Shown here in pieces: positions 1 to 5,606 of a DNA stretch of 8,116 nt (the stretch's first letter is position 1; each line of letters opens with the position of its first letter). The notes beneath the pieces were generated by a model that searched no databases, had not been told where the DNA came from, and saw only the letters and a list, made by a program, of their open reading frames with translations. Both the position numbers and the translations under genes were made by a program. Source of the stretch: Comamonadaceae bacterium (lineage in GTDB: Bacteria > Pseudomonadota > Gammaproteobacteria > Burkholderiales > Burkholderiaceae_C); the NCBI GenBank assembly GCA_947494405.1, contig CANLWQ010000081.1, positions 1 to 8,116 of the forward strand. The letters are read 5' to 3'.

Positions 1-268
1 CTGGAACAAACACCCACTCACCCTGTTTGACAGGGGAAGCCGCAGGGGCATGCTTGACCACACCCACTGTTTCATAGCCAGGCACCAAGGGATAGGCCAA
101 GCCAGGAAAGGCTGGCATGGTGCCCGTCCAGAGCAAGCGCTCTGTACCCGTGCTGATGCCGCTGTAAGCGACCTCAACAACAAGGTCTTCTGCACCCGGT
201 TCGCGCAGGTCAAGAAGCTTGACCGACAACTCACGGGGGGCATCAAAAACAATGGCTTGGGCTTTCAT
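1..268 (-). CDS. bchC: BchC, bacteriochlorophyllide dehydrogenase (5' part only)
   Basis: BchC oxidises the 3-hydroxyethyl group of the (bacterio)chlorophyllide to the 3-acetyl group, a late step of bacteriochlorophyll a synthesis. It is a medium-chain (zinc alcohol dehydrogenase-like) NAD-dependent enzyme of the cytoplasm. Only the first 89 residues are in the window and the frame stays open to the left edge. What is visible is the GroES-like N-terminal domain with the BchC-typical run SGISTGTERLLWTG (residues 36-49), then the PAFPG and YPLVPGYETVG segments (residues 51-69). The start chosen is the ATG at 268-266, giving MKAQAIVFDAP, which matches the family N-terminus; no strong Shine-Dalgarno precedes it. 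It follows crtF by 75 bp, the usual purple-bacterial order, so bchX/Y/Z and puf genes would be expected further left. It carries its own promoter with two PpsR-like sites. The recognition is from family memory but quite distinctive. Confidence 0.9.
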   Translation of the reverse strand, partial: MKAQAIVFDAPRELSVKLLDLREPGAEDLVVEVAYSGISTGTERLLWTGTMPAFPGLAYPLVPGYETVGVVKHAPAASPVKQGEWVFVP

Positions 269-272
269 GCTT

Positions 273-316
273 TGTATTCTTATGTTGACGTAGCATTGTG
301 TCAACTTGTATTGACG
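273..316. promoter_or_regulatory. Tandem PpsR/CrtJ-like operator in front of bchC
   Basis: Two copies of TGT-N12-ACG, one base off the PpsR/CrtJ consensus TGT-N12-ACA, lie at 273-290 and 299-316. Both end in TTGACG and exactly 8 bp separate them. The right copy covers the -35 box and the left copy covers the -10 region. In Rhodobacter capsulatus, bchC is known to be repressed by CrtJ binding cooperatively to two palindromes 8 bp apart over -35 and -10, so both the spacing and the placement agree. A perfect overlapping inverted repeat GTTGAC-N10-GTCAAC (284-305) is also present. PpsR itself is not in this window. Confidence 0.65.
276..304 (-). promoter_or_regulatory. Likely sigma-70 promoter of bchC
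   Basis: On the minus strand a perfect -35 box TTGACA lies at 304-299. A weak -10 follows at 16-17 bp spacing (TAAGAA at 282-277 or AAGAAT at 281-276). The stretch upstream (about 317-340) is A/T-rich, with the short inverted repeat TTTTTA-CT-TAAAAA at 317-330, and could act as an UP element. The start codon at 268 lies only a few bases after the predicted transcription start, so the leader would be very short. Read-through from crtE-crtF is also likely. Confidence 0.55.
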
Positions 317-343
317 TTTTTACTTAAAAACTAGGGAAAACAC

Positions 344-1510
344 TTAATTTTTTTGCGCCAGCAGCAGACGGGTATGCAATGGCATGGGGTTAGCGACATC
401 CACCACACGGGAAAAACCGGCTTCAGAGATCAGGCTTTTCAGCTCTTGGGGGGTGCGTAGTCGCCCAGACCCCATGGCCAACAAATAAAAGTGGAAATAG
501 GCATCCCCCATGGAATGGGCACCTGAAGCCTCTGCCATGGGTTCGGCCAGCAACAACATGCCGCCTGCGGGCAAGGCTTGGTAAATAGATTTCAGCAATG
601 CTTTGACGGTGGCATCGGGGTGATCATGGGCCACCCGCACCAAAGTGACCAAATCGGCCCCCTTGGGCAAAGGGTCGCTGATGAAACTGCCACCCAGCGC
701 GCTGGCTCTGCCCCCCAAGCCATTGGCTTGGAAGCGAGCGTTTGCCAAAGCCGCCACCGGAGGCAGGTCGAACAGCATCAATTGCAAATCGGTGTGCTGC
801 TGAGCCAAGGCAGTGATCCAACCGCCTTGCCCTCCGCCCACATCCATCACGCAGCGATGCCGAGAAAAGTCGTAAGACGCCAATAATTCTTCGATGACAA
901 AGCGCTGCGAAGTCGACATCAGCTCGGAATAGCGCGCCACTTTGTCGGTTTCCCATGTTGGCGGTTTATCGCCATTCATATAAGGCCAATAGGCTTGCAT
1001 ATGCGGTTGAATTTCGTCGCGCAGCAAAGCCACGGTGTCGCGCATATCGTCAAACAACACCGCGTTGTGCTCAATCATCAGCCGCAAACCCACATCCGCG
1101 GCCACAGGCGCACCCAATGCGCCAAGGCCATAGAGGTTTGGCCCGCGTAACTCAAGTAAACGCAAGGAGACCGCGGCATGCAGCAAACGCTGCAAAGCTG
1201 GCGCGCTGATCTCGCACGCTTGGGCCAGTTGGTGCAAAGTTTGCGGACCTTCGCGCAGCTTCTCCAGCAGACTCAAGCGCACACAAGACAACAGCACCTG
1301 CGAATGCACAAAGCCCGCCATTAAATTAAAAAGTTGAGAAGCGCGCCGGCGTGTGATCCATCGGGTGATCGGGTTGCTTATCGCCCAGCGGTAAAACCCA
1401 GGCGCGGTCATCCACGCATCTATTCGCTTGTCTAACTGGTTACGCCAGCTGGGGCGGGACTCGCCCGAATGCTTACCCGCCTTGGCGAGATCGAGACTCT
1501 TTGGGGTCAT
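344..1510 (-). CDS. crtF: CrtF, hydroxycarotenoid 1-O-methyltransferase
   Basis: CrtF transfers a methyl group from S-adenosylmethionine to the tertiary C-1 hydroxyl of hydroxyneurosporene-type carotenoids, giving the methoxy group of spheroidene or spirilloxanthin. The 388-residue protein has the plant O-methyltransferase architecture. An N-terminal winged-helix dimerisation part lies at about residues 60-135 (LFNLMAGFVHSQVLL near 60-74). The SAM glycine motif VMDVGGGQGG is at 221-230, with the acidic LMLFDLP at 244-250. The segment VRVAHDHPD at 291-299 carries the candidate catalytic histidine. The ATG at 1510 is preceded by AGG at 6 bp spacing. The crtE stop lies 12 bp upstream, so the two are cotranscribed, and bchC follows 75 bp after the stop. 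A generic small-molecule O-methyltransferase is the alternative, but the neighbours decide for CrtF. Its presence implies crtC and crtD elsewhere in the genome. Confidence 0.9.
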   Translation of the reverse strand: MTPKSLDLAKAGKHSGESRPSWRNQLDKRIDAWMTAPGFYRWAISNPITRWITRRRASQLFNLMAGFVHSQVLLSCVRLSLLEKLREGPQTLHQLAQACEISAPALQRLLHAAVSLRLLELRGPNLYGLGALGAPVAADVGLRLMIEHNAVLFDDMRDTVALLRDEIQPHMQAYWPYMNGDKPPTWETDKVARYSELMSTSQRFVIEELLASYDFSRHRCVMDVGGGQGGWITALAQQHTDLQLMLFDLPPVAALANARFQANGLGGRASALGGSFISDPLPKGADLVTLVRVAHDHPDATVKALLKSIYQALPAGGMLLLAEPMAEASGAHSMGDAYFHFYLLAMGSGRLRTPQELKSLISEAGFSRVVDVANPMPLHTRLLLAQKN

Positions 1511-1522
1511 CGCTGACCTGTA

Positions 1523-2428
1523 TCAGGCGTTGGCCCGGTGCTTGACTGCCGTGCCCTTTTGCTGAATCTGCTCATAGGCCGACGGAGGCACCAAGCGCTC
1601 GGACTCCATGCGCACCAATTGCTGCATGGCTTGGCGGTTGGCGCAAGCAGGTACAGAGTGAACGGCTGCATCCATCAACTTTTGAAAATACGCCAAAGCA
1701 CCTGCCAGCCCCAAATCGGCAGCAGCGCTGGGTCGACCGTGCTGCGCGTCTTGGCCCACAGGTTTGCCCAAGGTGTCTGCGCTTCCCATGACATCGCGAA
1801 TATCGTCCGCCACTTGGTAGGCCTCGCCCAAGGCCTCGCCCAGTGAGCGCCAAGCGTTGGGATTGACCCCGGCGGCCTGCGCGCCGGCACAAGTAGCCGC
1901 CACAAACAAAGCGCCGGTTTTGGCGCGTTGGTATTGGCTTAAGGCGACCTTGGTTTCACATTCCCAGGCTTGGCCCGCCACAATGCCATCGGGCGCGCCC
2001 ACACCATCGCTGATGGTGCAGATCAGATCCACCAAACGCGAGGGATGAACACGACCGGCGCGCGCCAACACTTGGTATGCCATGACGATCAAGCCGTCGC
2101 CTGTGAGCAAGGCCAAAGGCTCGCCGTATTGCTTGTGCACAGTGATTTGCCCCCGACGAATATCGGCATCGTCAAAGCAAGGCATATCGTCGTGAACCAA
2201 GGAGGCGCAATGCATAAGCTCAATCGCCACCGCCGCAGCATCGGATAAAGCCGGCGCATCGTCGCCACAAGCCTTGGCAACAGCCAAGCACAGCTGCGGG
2301 CGAATTCGCGCACCGCCTGGAAACACCGCGTGGCGCATGGCCGACATCAAACGCGGCGGGGCACTGAGGGACTGAATATGGGAAAAGTGCAGCTCTAGCG
2401 CGGCTTCTATGCGTTGTGGCATGCTCAT
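1523..2428 (-). CDS. crtE: CrtE, geranylgeranyl diphosphate synthase
   Basis: CrtE condenses isopentenyl diphosphate with shorter allylic diphosphates to give C20 geranylgeranyl diphosphate, precursor of carotenoids and of the bacteriochlorophyll phytyl tail. With the ATG at 2428 it has 301 residues, usual for the family. The first aspartate-rich motif DDMPCFDDADIRR is at 80-92 and the second, DDIRD, at 208-212. The fifth residue before the first motif is alanine (C-A-S-L-V-H-DD); a small residue there is known to permit chain growth beyond C15, and the neighbouring IspA has tyrosine. The frame is open to a TTG at 2494, but that lies inside the promoter and operator. The ATG at 2428 (GGGG six bases upstream) or the one at 2422 fits family N-termini better; ATGs at 2458 and 2482 are less likely. 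It leads the operon crtE-crtF(-bchC). Confidence 0.92.
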   Translation of the reverse strand: MSMPQRIEAALELHFSHIQSLSAPPRLMSAMRHAVFPGGARIRPQLCLAVAKACGDDAPALSDAAAVAIELMHCASLVHDDMPCFDDADIRRGQITVHKQYGEPLALLTGDGLIVMAYQVLARAGRVHPSRLVDLICTISDGVGAPDGIVAGQAWECETKVALSQYQRAKTGALFVAATCAGAQAAGVNPNAWRSLGEALGEAYQVADDIRDVMGSADTLGKPVGQDAQHGRPSAAADLGLAGALAYFQKLMDAAVHSVPACANRQAMQQLVRMESERLVPPSAYEQIQQKGTAVKHRANA

Positions 2429-2487
2429 TGGAAACCCCAAGTTTGACGTGGCAACCATCGCCTTGGACCAACCAAGCGACATCCACA

Positions 2488-2507
2488 GTGTCAATTTAAC
2501 ATGACAC
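2488..2507. promoter_or_regulatory. PpsR/CrtJ operator palindrome at crtE
   Basis: The perfect inverted repeat GTGTCA-N8-TGACAC contains TGT-N12-ACA at 2489-2506, the established binding consensus of the photosynthesis repressor PpsR/CrtJ. It overlaps the spacer and -10 box of the crtE promoter, where a bound repressor would block RNA polymerase. This predicts repression of crtE-crtF under high oxygen or light, as for other photosynthesis genes. Only one full site is visible; a second half-like TGT at 2515 has no partner at the right distance. Confidence 0.75.
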
Positions 2508-2520
2508 TACGAATTGTCAA
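2493..2520 (-). promoter_or_regulatory. Likely sigma-70 promoter of crtE-crtF
   Basis: On the minus strand a perfect -35 box TTGACA lies at 2520-2515 and a -10-like TAAATT at 2498-2493, with 16 bp between. Transcription would start near 2486, leaving a leader of about 60 bases before the ATG at 2428. The stop codon of the upstream NnrU-family gene is only about 20 bp from the -35 box and no terminator separates them, so read-through from xseB-ispA is possible. Confidence 0.6.
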
Positions 2521-2539
2521 TCATCGTTTTACCAGGGGC

Positions 2540-3142
2540 TTATCCTAGGGGGCTGACACCAAATAACCAAACATGGCCGTGTGAAAGCAAAATTGACCAC
2601 ACCACCACGCCTATGCCAACAGCCCGCCATGTGGCGGCAGCGGACACCTCGGGTACGACCAATGTGCCAGCCTCCTCACTCGCCGCAGCTGCCAATCGGT
2701 CACGTTTGCGCGCAGCACGAAAATCAAGAACCGACCACAACAAAAAAGCGCCAAACAGCACCACATCGGCCACTCGCGGGTTGGCCAGCAAATGCGCCAA
2801 TGCCCAGACCTTGACCGATAACACCATGGGGTGATGCAGCTTGGCCTTGATGGCATTGCGCGGCGCATGGGCGCAAGCCAGCAACACCAAAGACAGCAAC
2901 ATCAGCAAGGCCGCAACATGCTTGACCCACACGGGCGGCATCCACAACGCGGGGCTGTCCCAACGCACTTGATCGAAACCATAGATCAGCAAACCAAAAC
3001 CCAGCAAAGACACCAAGGTGTAAACGCCTTTGTAGGCTTTTTCGCCCAATCGCTCTAGGACGCCTTGGCGCCAGTTTTCAGCAAAGATGCGGGTGGAATG
3101 CGCGCCTAAAAAAAGCACCAATCCCAAAATCAGCAAAGCCAT
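2540..3142 (-). CDS. NnrU family integral membrane protein
   Basis: This 200-residue inner-membrane protein matches the NnrU family. It has about five hydrophobic segments (roughly residues 1-17, 38-55, 73-91, 107-140 as one or two, and 174-195). The family-typical stretch is HHPMVLSVKVWALAHLLANP (103-122), followed by an LFG segment and a basic cytoplasmic patch (RAARKRDR). Conserved-looking histidines are H15, H75, H92, H103, H104, H117, H188 and H190. NnrU is named from nitrite/nitric oxide metabolism clusters, but its biochemical role is not settled. The same family includes plant and cyanobacterial 15-cis-zeta-carotene isomerase Z-ISO, a heme b enzyme. A clear AAGGA precedes the ATG at 3142. 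It lies 15 bp after ispA, in the same operon, and just upstream of crtE. A role in carotenoid isomerisation would be a hypothesis only. Confidence 0.8.
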   Translation of the reverse strand: MALLILGLVLFLGAHSTRIFAENWRQGVLERLGEKAYKGVYTLVSLLGFGLLIYGFDQVRWDSPALWMPPVWVKHVAALLMLLSLVLLACAHAPRNAIKAKLHHPMVLSVKVWALAHLLANPRVADVVLFGAFLLWSVLDFRAARKRDRLAAAASEEAGTLVVPEVSAAATWRAVGIGVVVWSILLSHGHVWLFGVSPLG

Positions 3143-3157
3143 GGTTTATTCCTTCAC

Positions 3158-4066
3158 TCAGTGTTGACGATGTAACACCCAATCCGTCAAAGCCCGCAAG
3201 GCCTGGGTATTGGGCAACGCGCTTTTAATCAAAGCGGATTGGGCTTGCTCGGCCAAATCTTTGGCCTCTTGGCGCGCGCCCGCCAAGCCCAGCAAAGACA
3301 CATAGGTAGGTTTGTTGTCAGCCGCATCTTTGCCAGCGGTTTTGCCCAGCACGGCTGAATTTGCGGTGACATCCAAAATATCGTCCACCACCTGAAACGC
3401 CACGCCCATGGCTTGCGCAAAGACATGAAGCGCTTCATAGGCCCGCGCAGACGCGTCGCCACACAGCGCACCCATCAACACACTGGTTTCCAACAAAGCG
3501 CCGGTTTTGCAGCGGTGCATATGTCGCAAGGCCTCTGCGTCTAGAGCCACGCCCACGCTGGCCAGATCAATTGCTTGACCGCCCGCCATGCCCGCGTGAC
3601 CGGCACCGCGTGCCAATAAAGCGCACAACTTGGTTTGAACCGCGTCAGGAATATCGCTGTCGTCGGGGGTGATCAACTCAAACGCCAATGATTGCAAAGC
3701 GTCGCCCGCCAACAAAGCCTGGGCCTGACCAAACTTCACATGCACAGTGGGCTTGCCTCGGCGCAGCACATCGTTGTCCATGCACGGCATATCGTCATGC
3801 ACCAAGCTGTAGGCATGAATCAGCTCGACGGCGCAAGCCGCGCGCATCGCTGCGTCTTCCATCCATCCGGCTTGCTGACCGGCAGCGCTGGCCTCCATGC
3901 TGGCCAACACCAGCAGCGGACGCAAGCGTTTACCGCCATCCAACACCGCGTAACGCATGGCGTCGCCCAAACCCGCAGGCGCGTAAGCGGGCACGTTGTC
4001 GTCCAAGGCGAGCTCGATAGCGGCCAAGTGGGTTTGGCTCCATTGGTTGAAATTGAATGCCTTCAT
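3158..4066 (-). CDS. ispA: IspA, farnesyl diphosphate synthase
   Basis: IspA adds two isopentenyl diphosphates to dimethylallyl diphosphate to give C15 farnesyl diphosphate, the precursor of quinone tails and undecaprenol and the primer for CrtE. The 302-residue protein shows GGKRLRP at 44-50, the first aspartate-rich motif [14 protein letters not shown] at 91-104, and FQVVDDILD at 224-232 containing the second motif. The fifth residue before the first motif is tyrosine (A-Y-S-L-V-H-DD), the bulky residue known to stop elongation at C15. The ATG at 4066 forms an ATGA overlap with the xseB stop, with GGAG nine bases upstream; this is preferred over the in-frame ATG at 4081, which lies 15 bp further inside xseB. 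In many proteobacteria dxs follows ispA; here an NnrU-family gene and then the photosynthesis cluster do. Confidence 0.93.
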   Translation of the reverse strand: MKAFNFNQWSQTHLAAIELALDDNVPAYAPAGLGDAMRYAVLDGGKRLRPLLVLASMEASAAGQQAGWMEDAAMRAACAVELIHAYSLVHDDMPCMDNDVLRRGKPTVHVKFGQAQALLAGDALQSLAFELITPDDSDIPDAVQTKLCALLARGAGHAGMAGGQAIDLASVGVALDAEALRHMHRCKTGALLETSVLMGALCGDASARAYEALHVFAQAMGVAFQVVDDILDVTANSAVLGKTAGKDAADNKPTYVSLLGLAGARQEAKDLAEQAQSALIKSALPNTQALRALTDWVLHRQH

Positions 4067-4320
4067 TCGCTGCCACTCCACTGTTTCAAGTTGCCCGCTT
4101 CCAACACTTTGATTTGCGCTTCTACCGCCTGCAATTGTTCGCGGCAGTGGTTAAGCAAAAAAGCGCCACGCTGGTAGGTTTGTAAAAGTTGCGCCAATGG
4201 CAATTGGCCCGATTCCATGTGCGCGACCAATGACTCCAACTCCTGCAAACCGGCTTCGTAGCTTTCAGGAACCGGCTGCTCAGGTGCAGCAGTGGAAGAC
4301 GACGGTTTGGATTTGCTCAT
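4063..4320 (-). CDS. xseB: XseB, exodeoxyribonuclease VII small subunit
   Basis: XseB is the small helical subunit of exonuclease VII. Several copies bind the large subunit XseA, and the complex degrades single-stranded DNA to oligonucleotides in the cytoplasm. The 85-residue product has a polar, proline- and serine-rich start (1-19), then the family core [19 protein letters not shown] at 20-38 and [12 protein letters not shown] at 41-52, with a C-terminal helix to about 75. The length is normal. It is the first gene of the leftward operon and overlaps ispA by 4 bp (ATGA), suggesting translational coupling. The xseB-ispA pairing is widespread in beta- and gammaproteobacteria. The gene xseA is not in the window. 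Confidence 0.92.
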   Translation of the reverse strand: MSKSKPSSSTAAPEQPVPESYEAGLQELESLVAHMESGQLPLAQLLQTYQRGAFLLNHCREQLQAVEAQIKVLEAGNLKQWSGSE

Positions 4321-4349
4321 GCCACACTGTGTTTAAAAAGTTAAAAACC

Positions 4350-4378
4350 ATTGTAGAGGGGGGATTTAATGTTTATAA
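4350..4378 (-). promoter_or_regulatory. Possible promoter of the xseB-ispA operon
   Basis: On the minus strand a good -10 box TACAAT lies at 4355-4350, preceded at 17 bp by a poor -35 (TTATAA, 4378-4373) in an A/T-rich stretch. It is correctly placed about 30 bp before the xseB start. The weak -35 overlaps the 12-bp palindrome at 4377-4388. Confidence 0.4.
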
Positions 4379-4388
4379 AACATGTTTT
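4377..4388. promoter_or_regulatory. 12-bp palindrome between divergent promoters
   Basis: AAAACATGTTTT is a perfect 12-bp palindrome at the centre of the divergent intergenic region. It touches the predicted -35 boxes of both the leftward (xseB) and the rightward (Rieske oxygenase) promoters. This placement suits a shared operator, but no regulator is known for it, and A/T-rich palindromes of this size can also arise by chance. Confidence 0.3.
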
Positions 4389-4411
4389 TTGCTAAAAGTC
4401 GAGGCTACAAT
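4383..4411 (+). promoter_or_regulatory. Possible promoter of the Rieske oxygenase operon
   Basis: A good -10 box TACAAT lies at 4406-4411. At 17 bp spacing the -35 position reads TGTTTT (4383-4388), a weak match. Transcription would start near 4418 and give a leader of about 64 bases that contains the hairpins described next. Confidence 0.4.
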
Positions 4412-4420
4412 CCGCTTCCG

Positions 4421-4481
4421 CCTGGGTAGCCCCAGTTTTTTATTCATTCTCCCTGTGGGGAGTCTTTAGGTCAGGTCCCCC
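4421..4481 (+). promoter_or_regulatory. Structured leader of the Rieske oxygenase gene
   Basis: The leader can form a hairpin CTGGG-TAGC-CCCAG (4422-4435) followed by six T (4436-4441). A second hairpin is CTCCC-TGTG-GGGAG (4449-4462). The GGGGA at 4457-4461 can instead pair with TCCCC at 4476-4480, immediately before the ATG, with the AGG ribosome-binding element (4473-4475) in its loop. The last two stems exclude each other, which resembles a translational switch. The first hairpin lies too close to the predicted transcription start to be an ordinary terminator. No known riboswitch class was recognised. Confidence 0.35.
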
Positions 4482-5606
4482 ATGTCTGATTTAAGTCTTC
4501 AACTGCAGCAGGCCTGTGGCCAACTCTCAGTGTCGAGCTATTTCGATGAAGCGCTGTACCAGCGTGAAATCGAGCATCTGTTCAAGCGTGGTCCACGTTA
4601 TGTCGGCCATAAGCTGTCCGTGCCTGAGGTGGGTGACTACCACGCACTGCCCCATGAAAACGAGGGTCGCGCCTTGGTGCACACCCCGCAAGGCATACAA
4701 CTCATCTCCAATGTCTGTCGCCACCGCCAAGCGGTGATGCTCAAGGGTCGTGGCAATCTGAACGACCCCGCCCGCGCCATGGGCGGCAATGTGGTGTGTC
4801 CGCTTCACCGCTGGACCTATTCCGGTCAAGGCCAGTTGCTGGGCGCACCGCATTTCCAGCATGACCCTTGCCTGAACCTGCAAAACTACCCATTGCAAGA
4901 ATGGAATGGCTTGCTGTTTGAAGCCCAAGGTCGTGATGTGCTGGCCGACTTGGCCGGCATGGGCCCGCGCAGTCAACTCGACTTCAGCGGCTACACACTC
5001 GACCATATAGAAATGCATGAGTGCAACTACAACTGGAAAACCTTTATCGAGGTCTACCTCGAGGATTACCATGTGGGACCGTTTCACCCAGGCCTGGGCA
5101 ACTTTGTCACCTGCGACGATTTGCAATGGGAATTGAAAGACGAGTATTCGGTGCAAACCGTGGGCGTCGCCAATCGTTTGGGCAAAGCCGGAAGTCCGGT
5201 GTACGAACGTTGGCACCAAGCCTTGCTGCAATACAGCAACGGTGTTCCCCCCCAGCATGGCGCGATTTGGTTGACCTACTACCCGCACATCATGGTCGAG
5301 TGGTATCCACATGTGCTCACCGTCTCTACCTTGCATCCCATGGGGCCGCGCAAAACCATGAACGTGGTCGAGTTCTTCTACCCCGAGGAAATCGTCGCCT
5401 TCGAGCGTGAATTTGTGCAAGCGCAACGCGCCGCCTATATGGAAACCTGCGTGGAAGACGATGAAATCGCCGAACGCATGGACCAAGGCCGTTTGGCCTT
5501 GATGCAACGCGGCGACAACCAAGTGGGCCCCTACCAAAGTCCCATGGAAGACGGCATGCAGCATTTCCATGAGTGGTACAAACGCCGAATGGCCAGTACC
5601 AGCTAA
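4482..5606 (+). CDS. Rieske non-heme iron oxygenase, alpha subunit
   Basis: This is a 374-residue catalytic subunit of the aromatic-ring-hydroxylating oxygenase type; the substrate is unknown. The Rieske [2Fe-2S] ligands are C79-x-H81 and C106-x2-H109, a 24-residue gap. The mononuclear iron site lies in NWKTFIEVYLEDYHVGPFHP (184-203), with H197 and H202 as ligands and E194 as the bridging acid. The third, acidic ligand is probably D326 in ETCVEDDEIAERMDQG, judged from its spacing to the glycine. The C-terminal part is the usual substrate-binding domain. The ATG at 4482 has AGG six bases upstream. No beta subunit, ferredoxin or reductase gene lies nearby, so electrons must come from partners elsewhere. 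The gene heads an operon with an exporter and a sulfurtransferase. Base usage looks like the neighbours; nothing suggests recent transfer. Confidence 0.85.
   Translation: MSDLSLQLQQACGQLSVSSYFDEALYQREIEHLFKRGPRYVGHKLSVPEVGDYHALPHENEGRALVHTPQGIQLISNVCRHRQAVMLKGRGNLNDPARAMGGNVVCPLHRWTYSGQGQLLGAPHFQHDPCLNLQNYPLQEWNGLLFEAQGRDVLADLAGMGPRSQLDFSGYTLDHIEMHECNYNWKTFIEVYLEDYHVGPFHPGLGNFVTCDDLQWELKDEYSVQTVGVANRLGKAGSPVYERWHQALLQYSNGVPPQHGAIWLTYYPHIMVEWYPHVLTVSTLHPMGPRKTMNVVEFFYPEEIVAFEREFVQAQRAAYMETCVEDDEIAERMDQGRLALMQRGDNQVGPYQSPMEDGMQHFHEWYKRRMASTS

Noticed and set aside
50..334. A 94-codon plus-strand open frame at the left end.
   Set aside because: It lies antisense to bchC and across the bchC promoter; the minus-strand reading gives a clear BchC N-terminus.
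2515..2532. A possible second PpsR site upstream of the crtE -35 box.
   Set aside because: TGT at 2515-2517 is followed 12 bases later by TAC, not ACA, so it does not meet the consensus; the sequence is simply the -35 box.
2529..2556. Repeated GGGGCT/GGGGGCT near the end of the NnrU-family gene, considered as a terminator.
   Set aside because: The copies are in direct, not inverted, orientation and no T-tract follows; no hairpin could be built.
3692..4177. A 161-codon plus-strand frame over ispA and xseB.
   Set aside because: It is antisense to two strongly supported genes and has no recognisable protein features.
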